NCBI RefSeq assembly: GCF_030272615.1
Contig: NC_081412.1
Location: 22,970,432-23,034,431 of the forward strand
DNA length: 64,000 nt
Direction of reading: 5' to 3'
Origin: Cryptomeria japonica
Lineage: Eukaryota; Streptophyta; Pinopsida; Cupressales; Cupressaceae
A program made the position numbers and the translations under genes. Position 1 is the stretch's first letter, and every line of letters starts with the position of its first letter. The notes under the pieces are model-generated. The model did not search any database. It was not told the DNA's origin and saw nothing but the letters and a program-made list of their open reading frames with translations. Positions 21,983-34,560 of this stretch are shown one piece after another.

Positions 21983-23273
21983 ATGGATTGGCATTATGCA
22001 TTTCGTAGGGAAGATGAAGATTTTATCTCTTCCATTCCTATTCCATCGCCATCCATAAAAACATTAGCTCAATAAATCAATACTTTGCAACAACAAATAA
22101 GAGACATGACTAGTCCTAGCAACCATAGGGGCTGGTTAGAAAATATGATGAGGGAGGTGATAACCACAAGGGAATCATTATCAAGCCAACCTTCTTCTTC
22201 TTGTGAGACCATTCAAATATGCCAACCTTCATTCTTCAACAAAATCATTCCTACCTCAATTCAACCAACATTAGAGTCATGGCAACCTTCTTTCAACCCA
22301 ACATATCAATCATACCAACACAACATTCAAACTCCTTTCGACCAAAATCAAATCCCTTTCAAACAAAGTCCAAGTCAAAACTCATTCAACCAAAATCAAA
22401 CCTCTTTCAACCAAAATCATACTCCTTTCAACCAAAATCAATTCCCTTTCAACCGAAGTCCAAATAAACCACATTTATCCACCATTTCATCATCCCCTAA
22501 GGTTAAACAAGATCAATCCACGCTATCTTCATCCAATAGCACAATCTCCCAAGGGCTATCCATAGAAAAAATCCAATCTAATTCAAGTCATGATTCAAAG
22601 AGTCTCGTTCAAGATCCTTTCTCATCAAGTCAAAAGGTTGAAACCTTCCAAGAATCTCCCATGAATATCCAAACTCATTCCCTATGTCAGGAGGACAATC
22701 CAAAATCAGAAGAAATCAGTCATGAAATAAATCAAAGATCAAGAACAAACCTTTTCATCCTACCCAGTTTTTTATGAAGACTCCACCTATAAAGAATCTT
22801 ATGATGATCCCCTCATTATTTTCTATTCCACTCATAATAGCACCCTTGTTTCTCAAGAGAAATATGTTCTTTCAAGTACCATCCAATATCCACTTCCTAA
22901 ACAAGATCCCACTACCATTTCTCCTACTCTCTCTCATGATTCCAATACACAAGTTGTTCATGAACCGCTTATCAATAAAATCAGCAATCCAAATCATACT
23001 ACATAGGACAATTTCTCAACAATTATATGTCCGCCATCATCAAATACCAATGTGGTGACACAAAAAAGCATAGCACCAACTATTGATATCAACAACCAAA
23101 TTATTCCATCATCCTCTTCAAACATAAACATAACACTAGTTAATGAGATCAACACCTGGTTGGCTTCATCATACTCTTCAAGTGCATCAATAAAAACATG
23201 TATAACACATGCTCTTATCACAACTTCGAAACCAAAATATATTTTCCTCATACACCCACACTTGAAAGACTAG
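21983..23273 (+). pseudogene. Element II low-complexity N/Q/P/S-rich ORF
   Basis: The frame starts MDWHYAFRREDEDFISSIPI, has a TAA at about 22,073, runs open to about 22,765, shifts frame and continues to 23,273 with one more stop near 23,005. The centre (22,330-22,470) is a tandem protein repeat of the form (T/S)PFNQNQ, built from AACCAAAATCA codons. The rest is Ser/Thr/Asn/Pro-rich with a short helical start (NTLQQQIRDM). It resembles the disordered N-terminal part of gag in the neighbouring gypsy-type element III, but the structured gag core and zinc knuckle are absent. It is probably a degenerate gag of a non-autonomous element. Confidence 0.55.
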
Positions 23274-25841
23274 GGGCAAGAAGATTTATCACGACCCAAT
23301 TGGTTTGAAAATAAGGAGGCTATAGCAGAAACTGTACATGAAAGACTCCCAATCACATATCCTATTGAAAAAGACAAGTTCATCCAACTCTTCAAACAAA
23401 GACCAATGAATTATCTACACAAAGTTCATACCAACTCAATAACAACATGCACTTAAAAAGATATTACATCTAAGGGTGGGTTCATTTCACTTTTTAGTAC
23501 TGCATTTGCATATTTCTTTACTGCATTGCATATCTCCATTTCAGAGTGTATCATAGTTGCTTGCATATCACCATTGCACAACATATAGTTGCATATCATT
23601 ATTTCTTTCTCATATAGTTGCCTCAATAAAAACATGATGATTGTCTGAGTTATTCACCTGCTTGCACTGAAAGGAACAAAGGTTGTCTTATTTTCTAGAT
23701 ACTTGTTCATGAAGTCTTTAGGAGGTCTTTAGTCATTCATCTTCAACTTCACCCTTTTATTAAGATTTATCCATGGTTGGGTAGAAGCTACATTATCAAG
23801 TCTTGTTACCCAAAATCTATCAATTGCTATATCTCACACATTAATCAAAAGCTCTAAGTCATTACAGATACCTAGTTGGTCATGTGGCTAGTGAAAAATC
23901 CAATATTCTGCTTCAATGCCGTTGTAATTGTCACACCCAAGTAGGTTTAATTACTTACAAGTCAAGGCCAGAAAATAAAAGAAAAAAGTGTTATGTGAAT
24001 CTCAAGGCAACATAAAAAATAATATATTATTGAAATAGCACACATACAAGTGCGACAAAAAATAAACCTTGACTTTGGGAACATGCAAGTAACTCCATCA
24101 GGGCTATGGATGCCTATTGGAAATGGAGAAATGTTTGAGAGATTATAGTGCATAACCTCGTTGGAGCCCTAAAAGCTTGATGGCAGCAAGGCTCTATCCA
24201 GGTTTCTTTTGAAGTCAGAATAACTCACGTAGCTAGCCACATAGGATTCCAAGGGTCTTTGATGGTTACAAAAGTTGGAATGAACTCAATTGCACACACA
24301 TGGGCAAAAGAATATCAAAATTTTAAGAATTGATGGAGATTTTTTCCGCACCTCCATTCATAAATCTTGGTTACATAGTGTGTTAGGTTGGATGGTCTAA
24401 GTATTTTGAGAATGGATTGAACTCCTATCTCTGAAATATTTCATATCTTTAATCCAATTAGTGCATTTCAGAATGAAAGACATACACACTCATCCTCATT
24501 TGAATATTAACTATATTTTTTTCATGCATCCTACATTAGCATAACTCATATTAAAAATTCATTGTCTCCACCACATTATGCATCATCATGTTATCATCAT
24601 AGGTCTGCATACTTGGGGGCATAACAGAAATAATTCTAAAAATCATAAAATAGTCTTCAAAAAATCAATCAAAAATATTCAAATATCAAAATCAAATAAA
24701 AAACATTAAAATATCAAAATCACAACAAAAACATTCAGATATCGATGCTGAAAAAAGCATAAAAAACATTGAGAAAATGTCAAAAAACCTAAACATCGAA
24801 AAGCTCTTCAAAAACAAACTAAAAATCCAAAAATATCAAAAAACTCGCAATAAATCGTCTTGCAAGAATCAAACACCCTAGCAGATATCCAACAAATACT
24901 TCGCACGAAGTTAAACAAAGGATACAACTATCTTGTCAAAACATCTTCAATCAAGCTGATCAACTGTCTAATCTATCGAATCACTATCAAACTATCAATG
25001 TGATCAACACCTTGTCTTAAACAGAATTGGTACACTTGAAACTAGACAGGTCAGTCTTAAACGGGGTTCAAAACTTCTGAAACCAAACATTATCAAAATC
25101 ACATCAAACATATCAAAGCAAAGGCACGATCAGTCTAACTGTTGAGTTTTGTCTATTTTGGTTGACTCTTTTTATCAAATTAGCGAAGATCATTGCTTTT
25201 AGCTACTCAAGGATGTCCAAAAAGTGACTAGAGGAGCCGTGATGGGCATGATCTTTTTCTTTGTTTATTGTTTGTGGTTTGAACCAATGAAGTTCTTGGG
25301 AAATTTCTCTAGTGGGTGTTTGTGATAGGAGCATTCAGTCTGTAATTGCTACACATACCTCGACCCCTAGTGTAATTCCCAGAATGGACGGTTCATTCCT
25401 TGTCTGATACGTGTTTGTTTCTTTGGAGTGAGATATCTATACATCTTGGTTCCTCATACTTTGGTGTAATAAGCTCCATTGTTACATAATAAGGCTCAAT
25501 GATGAAAATGTGTTGCACTATGAATAAAGACAAGAAGACTATTCACCATCAATCAAATTATCAACATATTATTTCAATTCATTAACAATTTTTTCTAATC
25601 TCATTATGCCTATTGTCTCTTCAGATCATTCTCTCATCAAGCATTTTTCTTCTTGAATCAACCTTTTCAATTCTTTCCAATCATTCATTTCGTTTAATAA
25701 CATATCTCTTATCACTTAATTCCAATCTTCTCATCTATGATTCTATCATTTTCTATCATATCAACTATTCTATAGATATTGACCAATTATTCCTCACCTT
25801 CATCATATTTTATCATTCATCTAATTTTTATCTATCTTCGT

Positions 25842-26068
25842 CTTATACAAGAGGTATCCTTCCTGAAACTAGACGTTTTTGACCTATCATTTGTCTTATA
25901 CAAGATGTATCTTTCATGAAACCAAACATGATCATCTATCTTTGTCTTATATAGGATGTATCCTTCCTAAAACTAGACAGATCATTCTCATACAGGATGT
26001 ATCCTTCCTGAACCCAGACATTTTTATCATTTTTGTCTTATACAGGATGTGTCCTTCCTGAAACCAAA
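25842..26068 (+). repeat. Five-copy 42-53-bp tandem repeat in element II
   Basis: Five imperfect units with the core CTTATACAGGATGTATCCTTCCTGAAAC start at 25,842, 25,895, 25,945, 25,987 and 26,037. Each is followed by a TAGAC/CAAAC end and an AT-rich spacer. Single diverged relatives (CTTAAACAGAATTGGTACACTTGAAACTAGACAG) occur near 25,015. The array lies about 310 bp before the right LTR. Confidence 0.85.
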
Positions 26069-26380
26069 CTTTATCTTTATTAGATCAATCAGATCAATCC
26101 TATCAATCTTATTAATCCAATCTTAGGAAATCTATAAATCTACAAATCACTTCAACCATTTCTTTTCTATAATCAGACTCATTCCTATCATCAAGTTAAC
26201 CATTCTTCCATCTCTCATTTAACATCCTTCTTCTTTCGAGAGATCATTCATGGCTTCAATGCACAAACAATCTCTCGAGGGGGCATTATACCCTAAGTAT
26301 CATCGGGGCATACTGAGCAGTTTTTATTTTCATTTTCTTTGAAACAATGTCGTTCTGACATTATCTCAAAGAGGACCAAA

Positions 26381-27554
26381 TGTAGACACCTAAAAATGTC
26401 TCGTTAATTCTACACTAATTATTCGTCTATTTAATTACATAATTCTTTAATTATTTGATTAAACTAACTATTTCTTCTAATCATCGTCATTCAACATTTC
26501 TATCATTTCATCATTTTAATCAGTTAACCCTATCTCAATTATTAATTAAAATATCAATTATTTAATTAATTGCAATTTATTCCTTAGTTAAATAGTATTT
26601 ATTATTTAATTAATTCAATTTCCTAAGTTTAAATAATCTCATTTAAATTATTTAAATTAATCAAATGCTTCCAATTCCCAAATTATAATTCCAATTAATT
26701 CCATCTAATTTCATTTCTCTCAAATTCATATTTCCCCAAATTATAATTCCAATTAATTTCATTTCTTCTAAATTCACATTTCACCAGATCTGAATTTCAG
26801 TTAATTTCATGTGCATTTTAGCATCGACCAAATTCAAATCCAAATTGAAAATGAAAATACAACTCAATTTCAAATTCCTACAACATATGCTAAATCGGAA
26901 CTGATTGATCAAATCAGTTGTCTAATCAGTTAACTCATCAATCATCATTTTTAACTCAAAATCATCTTTTTATGACTAATCTATCAATTAAGTCTTATAA
27001 TCAATCTATTCACTCATCTCCCTAGTCTATTCAGATCACTGATCAATCAAATGAATTTACTAGCCAATCTATTTAGTTCACTCTCTAGTCAATCATGTTA
27101 ACAGATCAATCTATTGAGTTAACAAAACAATCATGACAAGTTCACTAATCAATCATGACAAGTTCACTAATCAATCAATTACAGTTATCTATCAATCAAC
27201 ACTTGAGTTCTATTTCTCACCCCCTTTGTGTTGAAAATCTATAAATTAAGCATCATCTTCATCAATTTGATCTAGCATTCAGCTTTCTAGTATCTAGCTT
27301 TTTCATAATCATAGTCTTCAAAGCATTTGTATGCAGGAAATTGGTGCAATACTTGAGAGCCACCAACCACTCAAATTGAGGAAGCACAATGGAAGCAAAG
27401 ATGCAAAATGAGGGAGTTCTTATTTGAATTTAATCCTTATTTCATATTGATTTTCATTGATTATGTTTGTTTGTTTTTTAATTACTTGAGAATTGGTGAT
27501 TCATTCTTACTTGCTAATTAGCTTAATAACATATGACATTTAGGCATAGAAACA
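26381..27554 (+). repeat. Element II right LTR
   Basis: 1,174 bp, homologous over its full length to the left LTR. It carries a private 22-bp tandem duplication (27,131-27,174; unit starts TCATGACAAGTTCACTAATC) that the left LTR lacks. A purine-rich AAAGAGGACCAAA directly before it (26,368-26,380) may be the polypurine tract. Confidence 0.85.
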
Positions 27555-27599
27555 AAATAATGATCAAAAGGGCGGGAGTATTCATAGAAGATTTTAAAA

Positions 27600-28140
27600 T
27601 TCAAATTTTAACATATATCGAATAGGCATTTTAATGTCTCTTTGACCATATAAGTAAAGCTTTGTTTAACACTAGCGAAAGTTCTATTTGAAGAGACATG
27701 GGAAATTTGAAAAGAGATTTTCTAAGTCTCTCCAGCTAAACAATTTTAAATAAAAAATGACCCATTGAAGAGACATATGAACATCGAAAAAAAAATCTAT
27801 AAGTCTCCTCCACTAAGAATTGATCAAGAAAAGTGAACCATCAAAGAGAGAATGTGATATCAAAAAGAATGTGTTAATGTCTCCTCGATATATGTAAAGT
27901 AATATCATGAAAATGAACTCATCAAGGAGACTTACTATTATCGGAGGAAGAATTTTTAAGTCTCTTCGATGCAGAACCTTATGAGACAAGAACAACTCAT
28001 TGAGGAGATATTAGTATTTTGAAAAGAATTTGTTAAGATCTCCTCGATCAAGTATAAATAATATCGAATAGAGACTTGAGAATCTTTTCGACCATTCGCA
28101 GGGTACATCATCGAGAAGACATTTGAATATCGAGAATAAA
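27600..28140. repeat. ~78-bp hairpin-forming tandem array
   Basis: Diverged tandem units recur with starts near 27,692, 27,768, 27,844, 27,924 and 28,003 (spacing 76-80 bp), with a sixth related unit near 28,112. Each unit begins with GAGAC(A/T)T, has AT-rich middle sequence with ATCGAAAA/AGAATTT, and then the complementary AAGTCTC(C/T)TC. Each unit can therefore fold on itself. The spacer of each unit usually ends in ACTCATCAA or similar. It lies directly downstream of element II and upstream of the unrecognised frame at 28.65 kb. Confidence 0.75.
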
Positions 28141-28649
28141 TTTGTTGTATCTAGATTCTACAAGATAGGAAATAAATAAAGCATCCTCAGCGTTTTTGGC
28201 ACCGAGTAGATACATCATGAGAGACTTCTTGGTCAAAGAGAGGATTTTATAGTCTTGTCAATGGAGCGAGAAAAGGTTGTCACATCGATAGGACAATTTA
28301 AATTTGAACTCATTAATGGCTACTTTGTTGACAGTGGAGCTTGCAAGAGTGAAGGTTTATGAACCAAAATTAAGTAGGAATGATAGATTAAAACAATTTA
28401 GAGGATGTAGAAGAATATATTGTATGTGGAGGAATCCAATTGGCCAAACTAGAAGCAAAAGTACCACCTCAAGCTCAAATTGTAAGTGTCTCCATAGTGA
28501 AAGTTACTTTCATTGAATAAAAACTATGCCCTAAATGGTTTTATTTGTAAGAAATACCATATATAATCCCTTGAGGAAAAATAATAATTGAATTATGGAA
28601 AACACTTTTAAGAAACCATAGGCTAAAAGGCAAAAAAAAATGTAAGCCA

Positions 28650-29340
28650 ATCATAATTTGATAGATCAAATGTTTGGTTCGGGTCCTAAGTCAAGAAGAA
28701 CTGCACAATTAAACATTGATGCTCCTATACTTGAAGATAGACAAAGAAAATTAGGAGATATATGGACCCTTTAAAGGGGATATGATCTATTCATGTACCA
28801 TTATGAAAAAGGATGTTCAGAAAAAAAATACCAGTATGGCACCCATAAGAACTAAATTTAGGAAAGCTAGTTTTACCAAATATTTATGTGAATGTGGAAT
28901 TGATGAAAACAATTGCAAAGAATTATGACACAAAGAAGAGAATGATTTGTGATTCCCAAGGATCGCCTCTCATACCGATTACCTAGGATTATATATCCCT
29001 AGTGTTTGGGTTGGATACCAGGCTTGACAAGGTGATATTAGAGGAGCTTAAGGAGGAGTACTACAAAATGGATAATGATTATAAGAGATGGATATTACAT
29101 CTACACGGGCCAAGGATAGATGGGAAGAAACTCAAAGTATTGGATGTTAATGAAAAACCACCCTTCCCTATTGAAGTATTTGAGGAGTACCTTCAATACA
29201 CTTACTACTCGGTTTGTTAAGTTTTGGGTATGGATGCATCCTCACAAATTCCAATCATACCAATGGTATTTGTTGTTGATATACAAAGCCATGATACCTA
29301 TCAATTTGACTATGCTATATATACTTAGCAAATAAATTCA
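28650..29340 (+). pseudogene. Unrecognised decayed frame, part 1
   Basis: First readable part of a long broken coding sequence. MFGSGPKSRRTAQLNIDAPI lies at about 28,670. After a gap comes a better-preserved stretch (28,930-29,340), ICDSQGSPLIPIT, then LVFGLDTRLDKVILEELKEE, DYKRWILHLHGPRIDGKKLK and PPFPIEVFEEYLQYTYYSVC, continuing past one stop. It is hydrophilic and mixed alpha/beta in character, without zinc knuckles or catalytic motifs I know. The preserved reading sense over about 3 kb argues for a former gene or an element-borne ORF. Confidence 0.45.
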
Positions 29341-29543
29341 ATACAGGTTTGACAATAATTCAAAGTGATAGTGATTGTACGTATACTTCAAACATTACTC
29401 ATTTCTCATGCATATGATCTTTTATGTGGGTCAATAAATGGGGATATGGACAATTCATTTGAAGGTTGTGGATTATGATAAACATGGCAATTTAAGGCTA
29501 GTACAAATTTGGACTGCAATGTGGGATAGTAGATGCATCTGGT

Positions 29544-30483
29544 CCCATTATTTATTTTTTGAAGAATATTTTGTTAAACCACTTTTTTAAGCTTTTTGGT
29601 CACCCATGGAATTATACCTTGACAATAGGGATTCAAATATTTCTTAGAACAAAGGACAATGATGAAAGGGGCAAGGTGGATCACTGTTGGGGAGATTGGC
29701 ACTCCTTTGAAGACTATACCAAAATCAAAGTATATGGATTCAAGGGGGGTCCTTTCCTTCTCTCTAGGAATGTGCCAAATGAAGTGGAATATTTGGAAAT
29801 CGTGAGGCAATTTTCTTATTCAAATGTTATAAAACTAAGCTCATATGGTAAACAAACTCTCATGTCAGGCACCTTGCATTTTGGAGATTTCACTATCATG
29901 GTCACAAATGGATATGATCTTATAGATGCCAAATTGCCCTTTTACAATTTTTCCACAAGGAAAGCCAAGAGAAGGATTTTATTCTAAAAGCTTCTTCCAT
30001 AGTACAAAGGTGAAACAAAATTTGATTGAATGTGAACACATTCTTGTTTTTCATGATCACGTTATAAAGAATTTGGATGAATCACTGGCTATTGAGAAGA
30101 TTGACACATACAATTTGGTAGTAAAGGAAAAGGCATGGAAAGCTACCAATTATCCATCTTACACTAATGCTTTTTTAGAGATCAATAACCCAATTGCAAG
30201 AGTTGAGGCATTGATCTAACATACTAATTATTTGACCAGTGGTGCACACTCTTTTGTGTTCAGAGCTAGATCAAATGAGCCAAAAGTAAAGAGTATACAA
30301 AGAATAGAATTAGAGAGTGAGTCTCCTATTCAACACATCTCCCCGCAACTTACTCCTAAAATTATCTTTTCCATAGATAAGACAACATAACTAGTAAGAG
30401 ATATTCCAACTATCTCTCAACAATGTGAACAAATCTTGAGACTTGAGATTGGGGATTATAGTAGGACATCCCGAATAGATTGA
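29544..30483 (+). pseudogene. Unrecognised decayed frame, part 2
   Basis: An open stretch of 142 codons from 29,559 (FKLFGHPWNYTLTIGIQIFL; KVDHCWGDWHSFEDYTKIKV; GGPFLLSRNVPNEVEYLEIV; GTLHFGDFTIMVTNGYDLID). A frameshift near 29,940 follows, then about 180 more codons (CEHILVFHDHVIKNLDESLA and onward) with few stops. I do not recognise the fold. The length, balanced amino-acid use and low stop density point to true protein-coding ancestry. Confidence 0.5.
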
Positions 30484-30565
30484 ATGCGGAGATCCAACAA
30501 TTAGATAATTTAACTGATGATGCAGGACAATTGGCTTCCAAAGAATTTATTTCCGATAGTTCTTT

Positions 30566-31690
30566 GTGCATACACCAAAATTTAAGTCATTCTTGTTTGA
30601 ATATAAAAGTAAACAAAGTAAAAAAGGGGTTGTAGAAATCACACCAGACAATGAACCTGAGTTTCTAAATAAACTACAAGAGGATATTGATCAATAAATG
30701 ACTAAAATGACCCTTGAAAGAGGAAGGGAGCTGTTACAAGAAGCCAATGTTGTAATTTTCCTTGGATGGGATATTCTGGCATTGTTTTCAATAGTTTTGT
30801 GACAAGCCAAGATAAGAAGATGAAGTTGAGCCCTGAGGAAATGGATCGAATCTACACTAGATTTGGATTCAACCGAGATAAGAAGACCTTACTCATATGG
30901 GCATTATATCCTCTTGATAAAAGACCAAGGTTCATTAACACAAGTAAGGCATTTGGACAACATATGGTACAAAGGGTTGAAGATACTAATCCTATGGAGA
31001 CTGCCAACTTGAATGTGAATGTGACCAAGTTCACTCGAGATCAAATTGAGAATTTGTTCAAGGAGAAGAGTGTATACAAATGTAGGAATAAGCTACTGGA
31101 ATATAAAAATGCTTGAAATTAAAAGATAAATTATATGCACCAGGCCCATCAAAACTAATCTTATAATTAGATAAATCTCTCTTACAGGTGCAGGAAGAAG
31201 TGTCATATTGGAAGAAAGAGGTGGAGAAGTTTAAGAAGAAACATGAACAAAAGACTATGTAGTAAAAGACTTCCATTTATAATGTTGTTTTAGACTTGGT
31301 AAAACATAGATTTCAAGAAATGATTGTGTATGCTGACAAGTCTTGGAGTATCTATGCAAATACATCTAAAGCCTATGAAGAAAACATTAGACTTGATGGG
31401 AGATTAAAATCCAAGATTGAGGAGATCCAAACAAGGGATCCTTTTAATTAATACAAATATCATAAGGAAAGCCAATAAATTGCTCATAAAACATAAAAAA
31501 TTCCATGAGGAGATTGTCGCAGAATTGAATTATTTTAATGAAAAGAGAGATGTGGAGTTACTAGCTTTCATATATGATGCAGGTTCTATGTTTGGACAGA
31601 GAATGGAAAGATAGGTTGGCGACAAAATTGTTTGAGGCCCTAGAGAACATCAATGATGAAGATAAGGTGCTGGAGAACACAAAGATCGAG
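30566..31690 (+). pseudogene. Unrecognised decayed frame, part 3 (coiled coil)
   Basis: Continues the same decayed protein. It holds a stretch with KKGVVEITPDNEPEFLNKLQ, a helical MTLERGRELLQEANV, and then the open block 30,766-31,116 (SPEEMDRIYTRFGFNRDKKT; LLIWALYPLDKRPRFINTSK; TRDQIENLFKEKSVYKCRNK). It ends in charged coiled-coil sequence (EEVSYWKKEVEKFKKKHEQK; HKKFHEEIVAELNYFNEKRD) with stops and frameshifts to about 31,690. It could be the C-terminus of a large structural or element-encoded protein. Confidence 0.45.
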
Positions 31691-33105
31691 ACATGAATGA
31701 TATATATTTATTGGAATATACTATGAGACATCTCATCCTCAATGTCAATACCTACAAGAGCCAAGAATACATTGATAATCTTAGATCTGTAAACTTTTTT
31801 ATTGTGTGTGGAGACTAGAGCATTGGACCTAGGATCAAAAATCATTCAAACATCGGGTGATGCCTTTCTAAAACATTCATAGCCATGGGCATTCATCAAG
31901 AGCTTAAGGATAATGAATGATTACTTGATTTGATAATTTCATGTTTATGTTTTAAAAAATTTGTTAGTGTTATTTTAGTTGTGTCTATATGTTAAGGAGA
32001 TGTAACTTGTGAAGTAATGGTTGGAAGCTTTTTTTCTCTCTACAAAGAGAACCACATCCATTACTGGGATACATAACAAATAGATACAAGTTTTTCTATA
32101 GAAAACATACGACATAAACTGTTATTTTGATTATGAAGAATACATATATTGATTCTCAGTCTTAAAAATTTGTTCCAATTCTTGTGTTAATGTCAATGCT
32201 AACTTATTGTTAGATTGTCTCCAGCTTGAGGTTTTATTAATCATTTAATTCAATCTATCAAGTATATGTGTGGTTTATTAGAGAAAATCATTATATTCTG
32301 TTAGATTCTTCTAATTGGTTTCTTAAAAACAAGATTAAACTCATCTAGATAGATCATTGTGGTTTTTGAGATCTCTTTTGGATTGTTAAAGTAAAATCTA
32401 ATAATAAAAAAATATTTTTCTCATTTATGCATGCCATAAATATTCCAAGGGCTAGACAACTTATATTTCAATTTGTAATAAGGTATAGACAATATTGTGG
32501 ACTCCATTGCCCAACAAGTGGAAGGCACCAATCTTATTTCTTTCAACATACTTGTCAAGTTATTTTATTTTGAAGAAATATATTTCATTATAGTAGTAGA
32601 GATAAGAGTACGAGTTAGTGTATCCTATTTTAGACTCATGCCCTTTGAAATAAGGGAAGATTTAATTAAAATTCTTTGAGAAGATATAATCTATCAAACC
32701 ATCAACAAGGTACACCCGCCCTAGTATAGTAGGACCAAAAGTGTATAAGAAATCAGCCCCTTTTAAGTTTGATTCTTGTTCGTCGGCCAAAAAATTGGTT
32801 GTCAAGCTTAATCATAGAACCCACATATTATTAGAGTTTGGAAAAACTACGGTTTTGGGAACCAACCTGTGGCATTGTATTTATTTTGATCATTGAGTTG
32901 GACGATCATCTTGAAAGGGGATTAGTAGTCATACTTGCCTATAATATGAATTATGTTTATATTTAGGTATCTTTGTGATAAAAATTATTTAGTGGCCTTG
33001 GGAATCTTTGAAGCCTTGGATTATCTAGAATGATTTTGTTTTTCTTATGGTCTTTACATGAACTGAAAAATAATTTGGGTTCTCATATTTTTTAGTGTTA
33101 TAATT
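31691..33105. other. Intergenic, no recognised feature
   Basis: AT-rich sequence with only short chance frames (for example 32,497-32,679). I see no LTR, TIR or protein signature. Confidence 0.5.
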
Positions 33106-34560
33106 TGTTGGTATGATTGGCATAACTGATGCAGATAAAGAATGGTGACTAAACCGGTAAAGGATTGTTTGTGATGACATTGTGATGAAGAGATTGAGAT
33201 TGCATGATTGGATGACTTTGACCAGTTATTTGTGTTATCATTGATGGTAACTGATGTTTACTATGTTGAATTTTGTCATCTAAGTCTTTTTAGTGTACCG
33301 TAAATGCCTTACTAGTATTATAGACAATGAATTGGGAATTAGGACCTTAACTGGTAAACAAGGAATGTTTTGATTTGATCTGGCGATTGGTGATGATTGA
33401 AGTGTTGCGGTTTGGAATGTGAGCTTGTATCATTGTAATATGTATCTGACAGGAATCGCATCATAATTTGGTTATCAAAAATCATGTTTATTATTTATGT
33501 TGTATTTTTTCTAAGGTTTAAGAAGGGTTTAAAGACCTATAAAGAATTCTCTTAACCAACAATGATTTTTGGTTTGGCGGTGATCTACATCAAGTTCAAA
33601 TGTTGGTGATGACGTGGCACAAAATGCGTGAACTTTTTGAAAGATGTTTTGGTGCATTTGGAGAGCGAATTTCTTGGGAATATGCAAAGTGCTCAATGGA
33701 TTATTCTAAGGGTTTGACTTTGTATCAAATCGAGATGTGATGATCATTAAATAGTTTTAATTAATTTGTAATTGATTGTAATGATCCATATGATGAACAA
33801 TGATGATCTATAATGAGTTGTAAAAGATCTGTAATAATCTATGTTGTAAGTCTTAGGGTTTTGTAACCGACTAAGTTGAAAAGGTTATTTATGTTAGTAC
33901 AGTGGATGTTTGTGGTGTCGATGTTTTTGAGAAAAGTGTGAAGCTGAACTAGAATATGAGATCTACTAGAGAGTAGCAAATTTGGAGCTTAATTGGATCT
34001 AATCAAGTAAGCAGTTAAGTATTGTACCTAGATCATTGGTTGTTGTTCTCTAACAATTGCAACAGTCAAAATCCCTTAACCGAGTAGGTCCTAATAGGAT
34101 TACATTGTAAATCCCTTACCCGGGTAGCTCAACATCTAAGTGTAAAATCCTCTTGCGAGGTTGATCCTAATAGGTCAAAGCTCCTAACATGGCTCATCTG
34201 CTAAATCCCTTAATCGGGTGACTCCTAACAGGGTTTTCTCCTAACAAGGCATCATTGTAAGCTTCTAAACGGGCTATGATCCTAACAGGGTGCATTCTGA
34301 AAGAGTACACAATTATTTTGGGTACCAATTCTCACCGTGGTTTTCCCTATTTGGGTTTCCACGTGAAAAACATGTTGTTCATATGGTGAATCTTTTTATG
34401 TGTTGTTATGTTTTTCTTTCAGTTTATGCATATTGATGAACACTTAATGAGTTGTTATGATAAATCGATTTAATAGTTGGTTATCAGTGATTACCAGTAA
34501 TGGTAAAGAGATTATTACTAGTTTATGTTTGATTTGAAGAAGTTTTTTCAAATATAGAAT
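33106..34560 (+). mobile_element. Copia-type LTR, probably solo
   Basis: It starts with a TG-beginning block TGTTGGTATGATTGGCATAA at 33,106. It contains a run of CCTAACAGG / AATCCCTTAACCGAGTAG words (34,075-34,300) and the CACCGTGGTTTTCCCTATTT ... CACGTGAAAAACATG block (34,341-34,372). The last two match the LTR piece at 1,085-1,395 in the same orientation. No internal coding sequence or primer-binding site follows. The 3' limit is approximate. Confidence 0.6.

Larger units (their letters stand above)
18695..27554 (+). mobile_element. Non-autonomous LTR retrotransposon II
   Basis: An 8.86-kb element bounded by two direct LTRs. Both start TGTAGACACCTAAAAATGTC and end near TAGAAACA. A primer-binding-site-like sequence follows the left LTR. 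The interior is about 6.5 kb and holds only a small ORF (20,170) and a low-complexity ORF (21,983-23,273). I see no zinc knuckle, protease, reverse transcriptase or integrase. The LTRs differ by many substitutions and small indels, so the insertion is old. No matching 5-bp target duplication is visible (AGAAA on the left, AAATA on the right). Confidence 0.85.

Noticed and set aside
18695-27554. 5-bp target duplication AGAAA around element II
   Set aside because: AGAAA lies before the left LTR, but the right copy of AGAAA is part of the LTR end itself and is also present in the left LTR.
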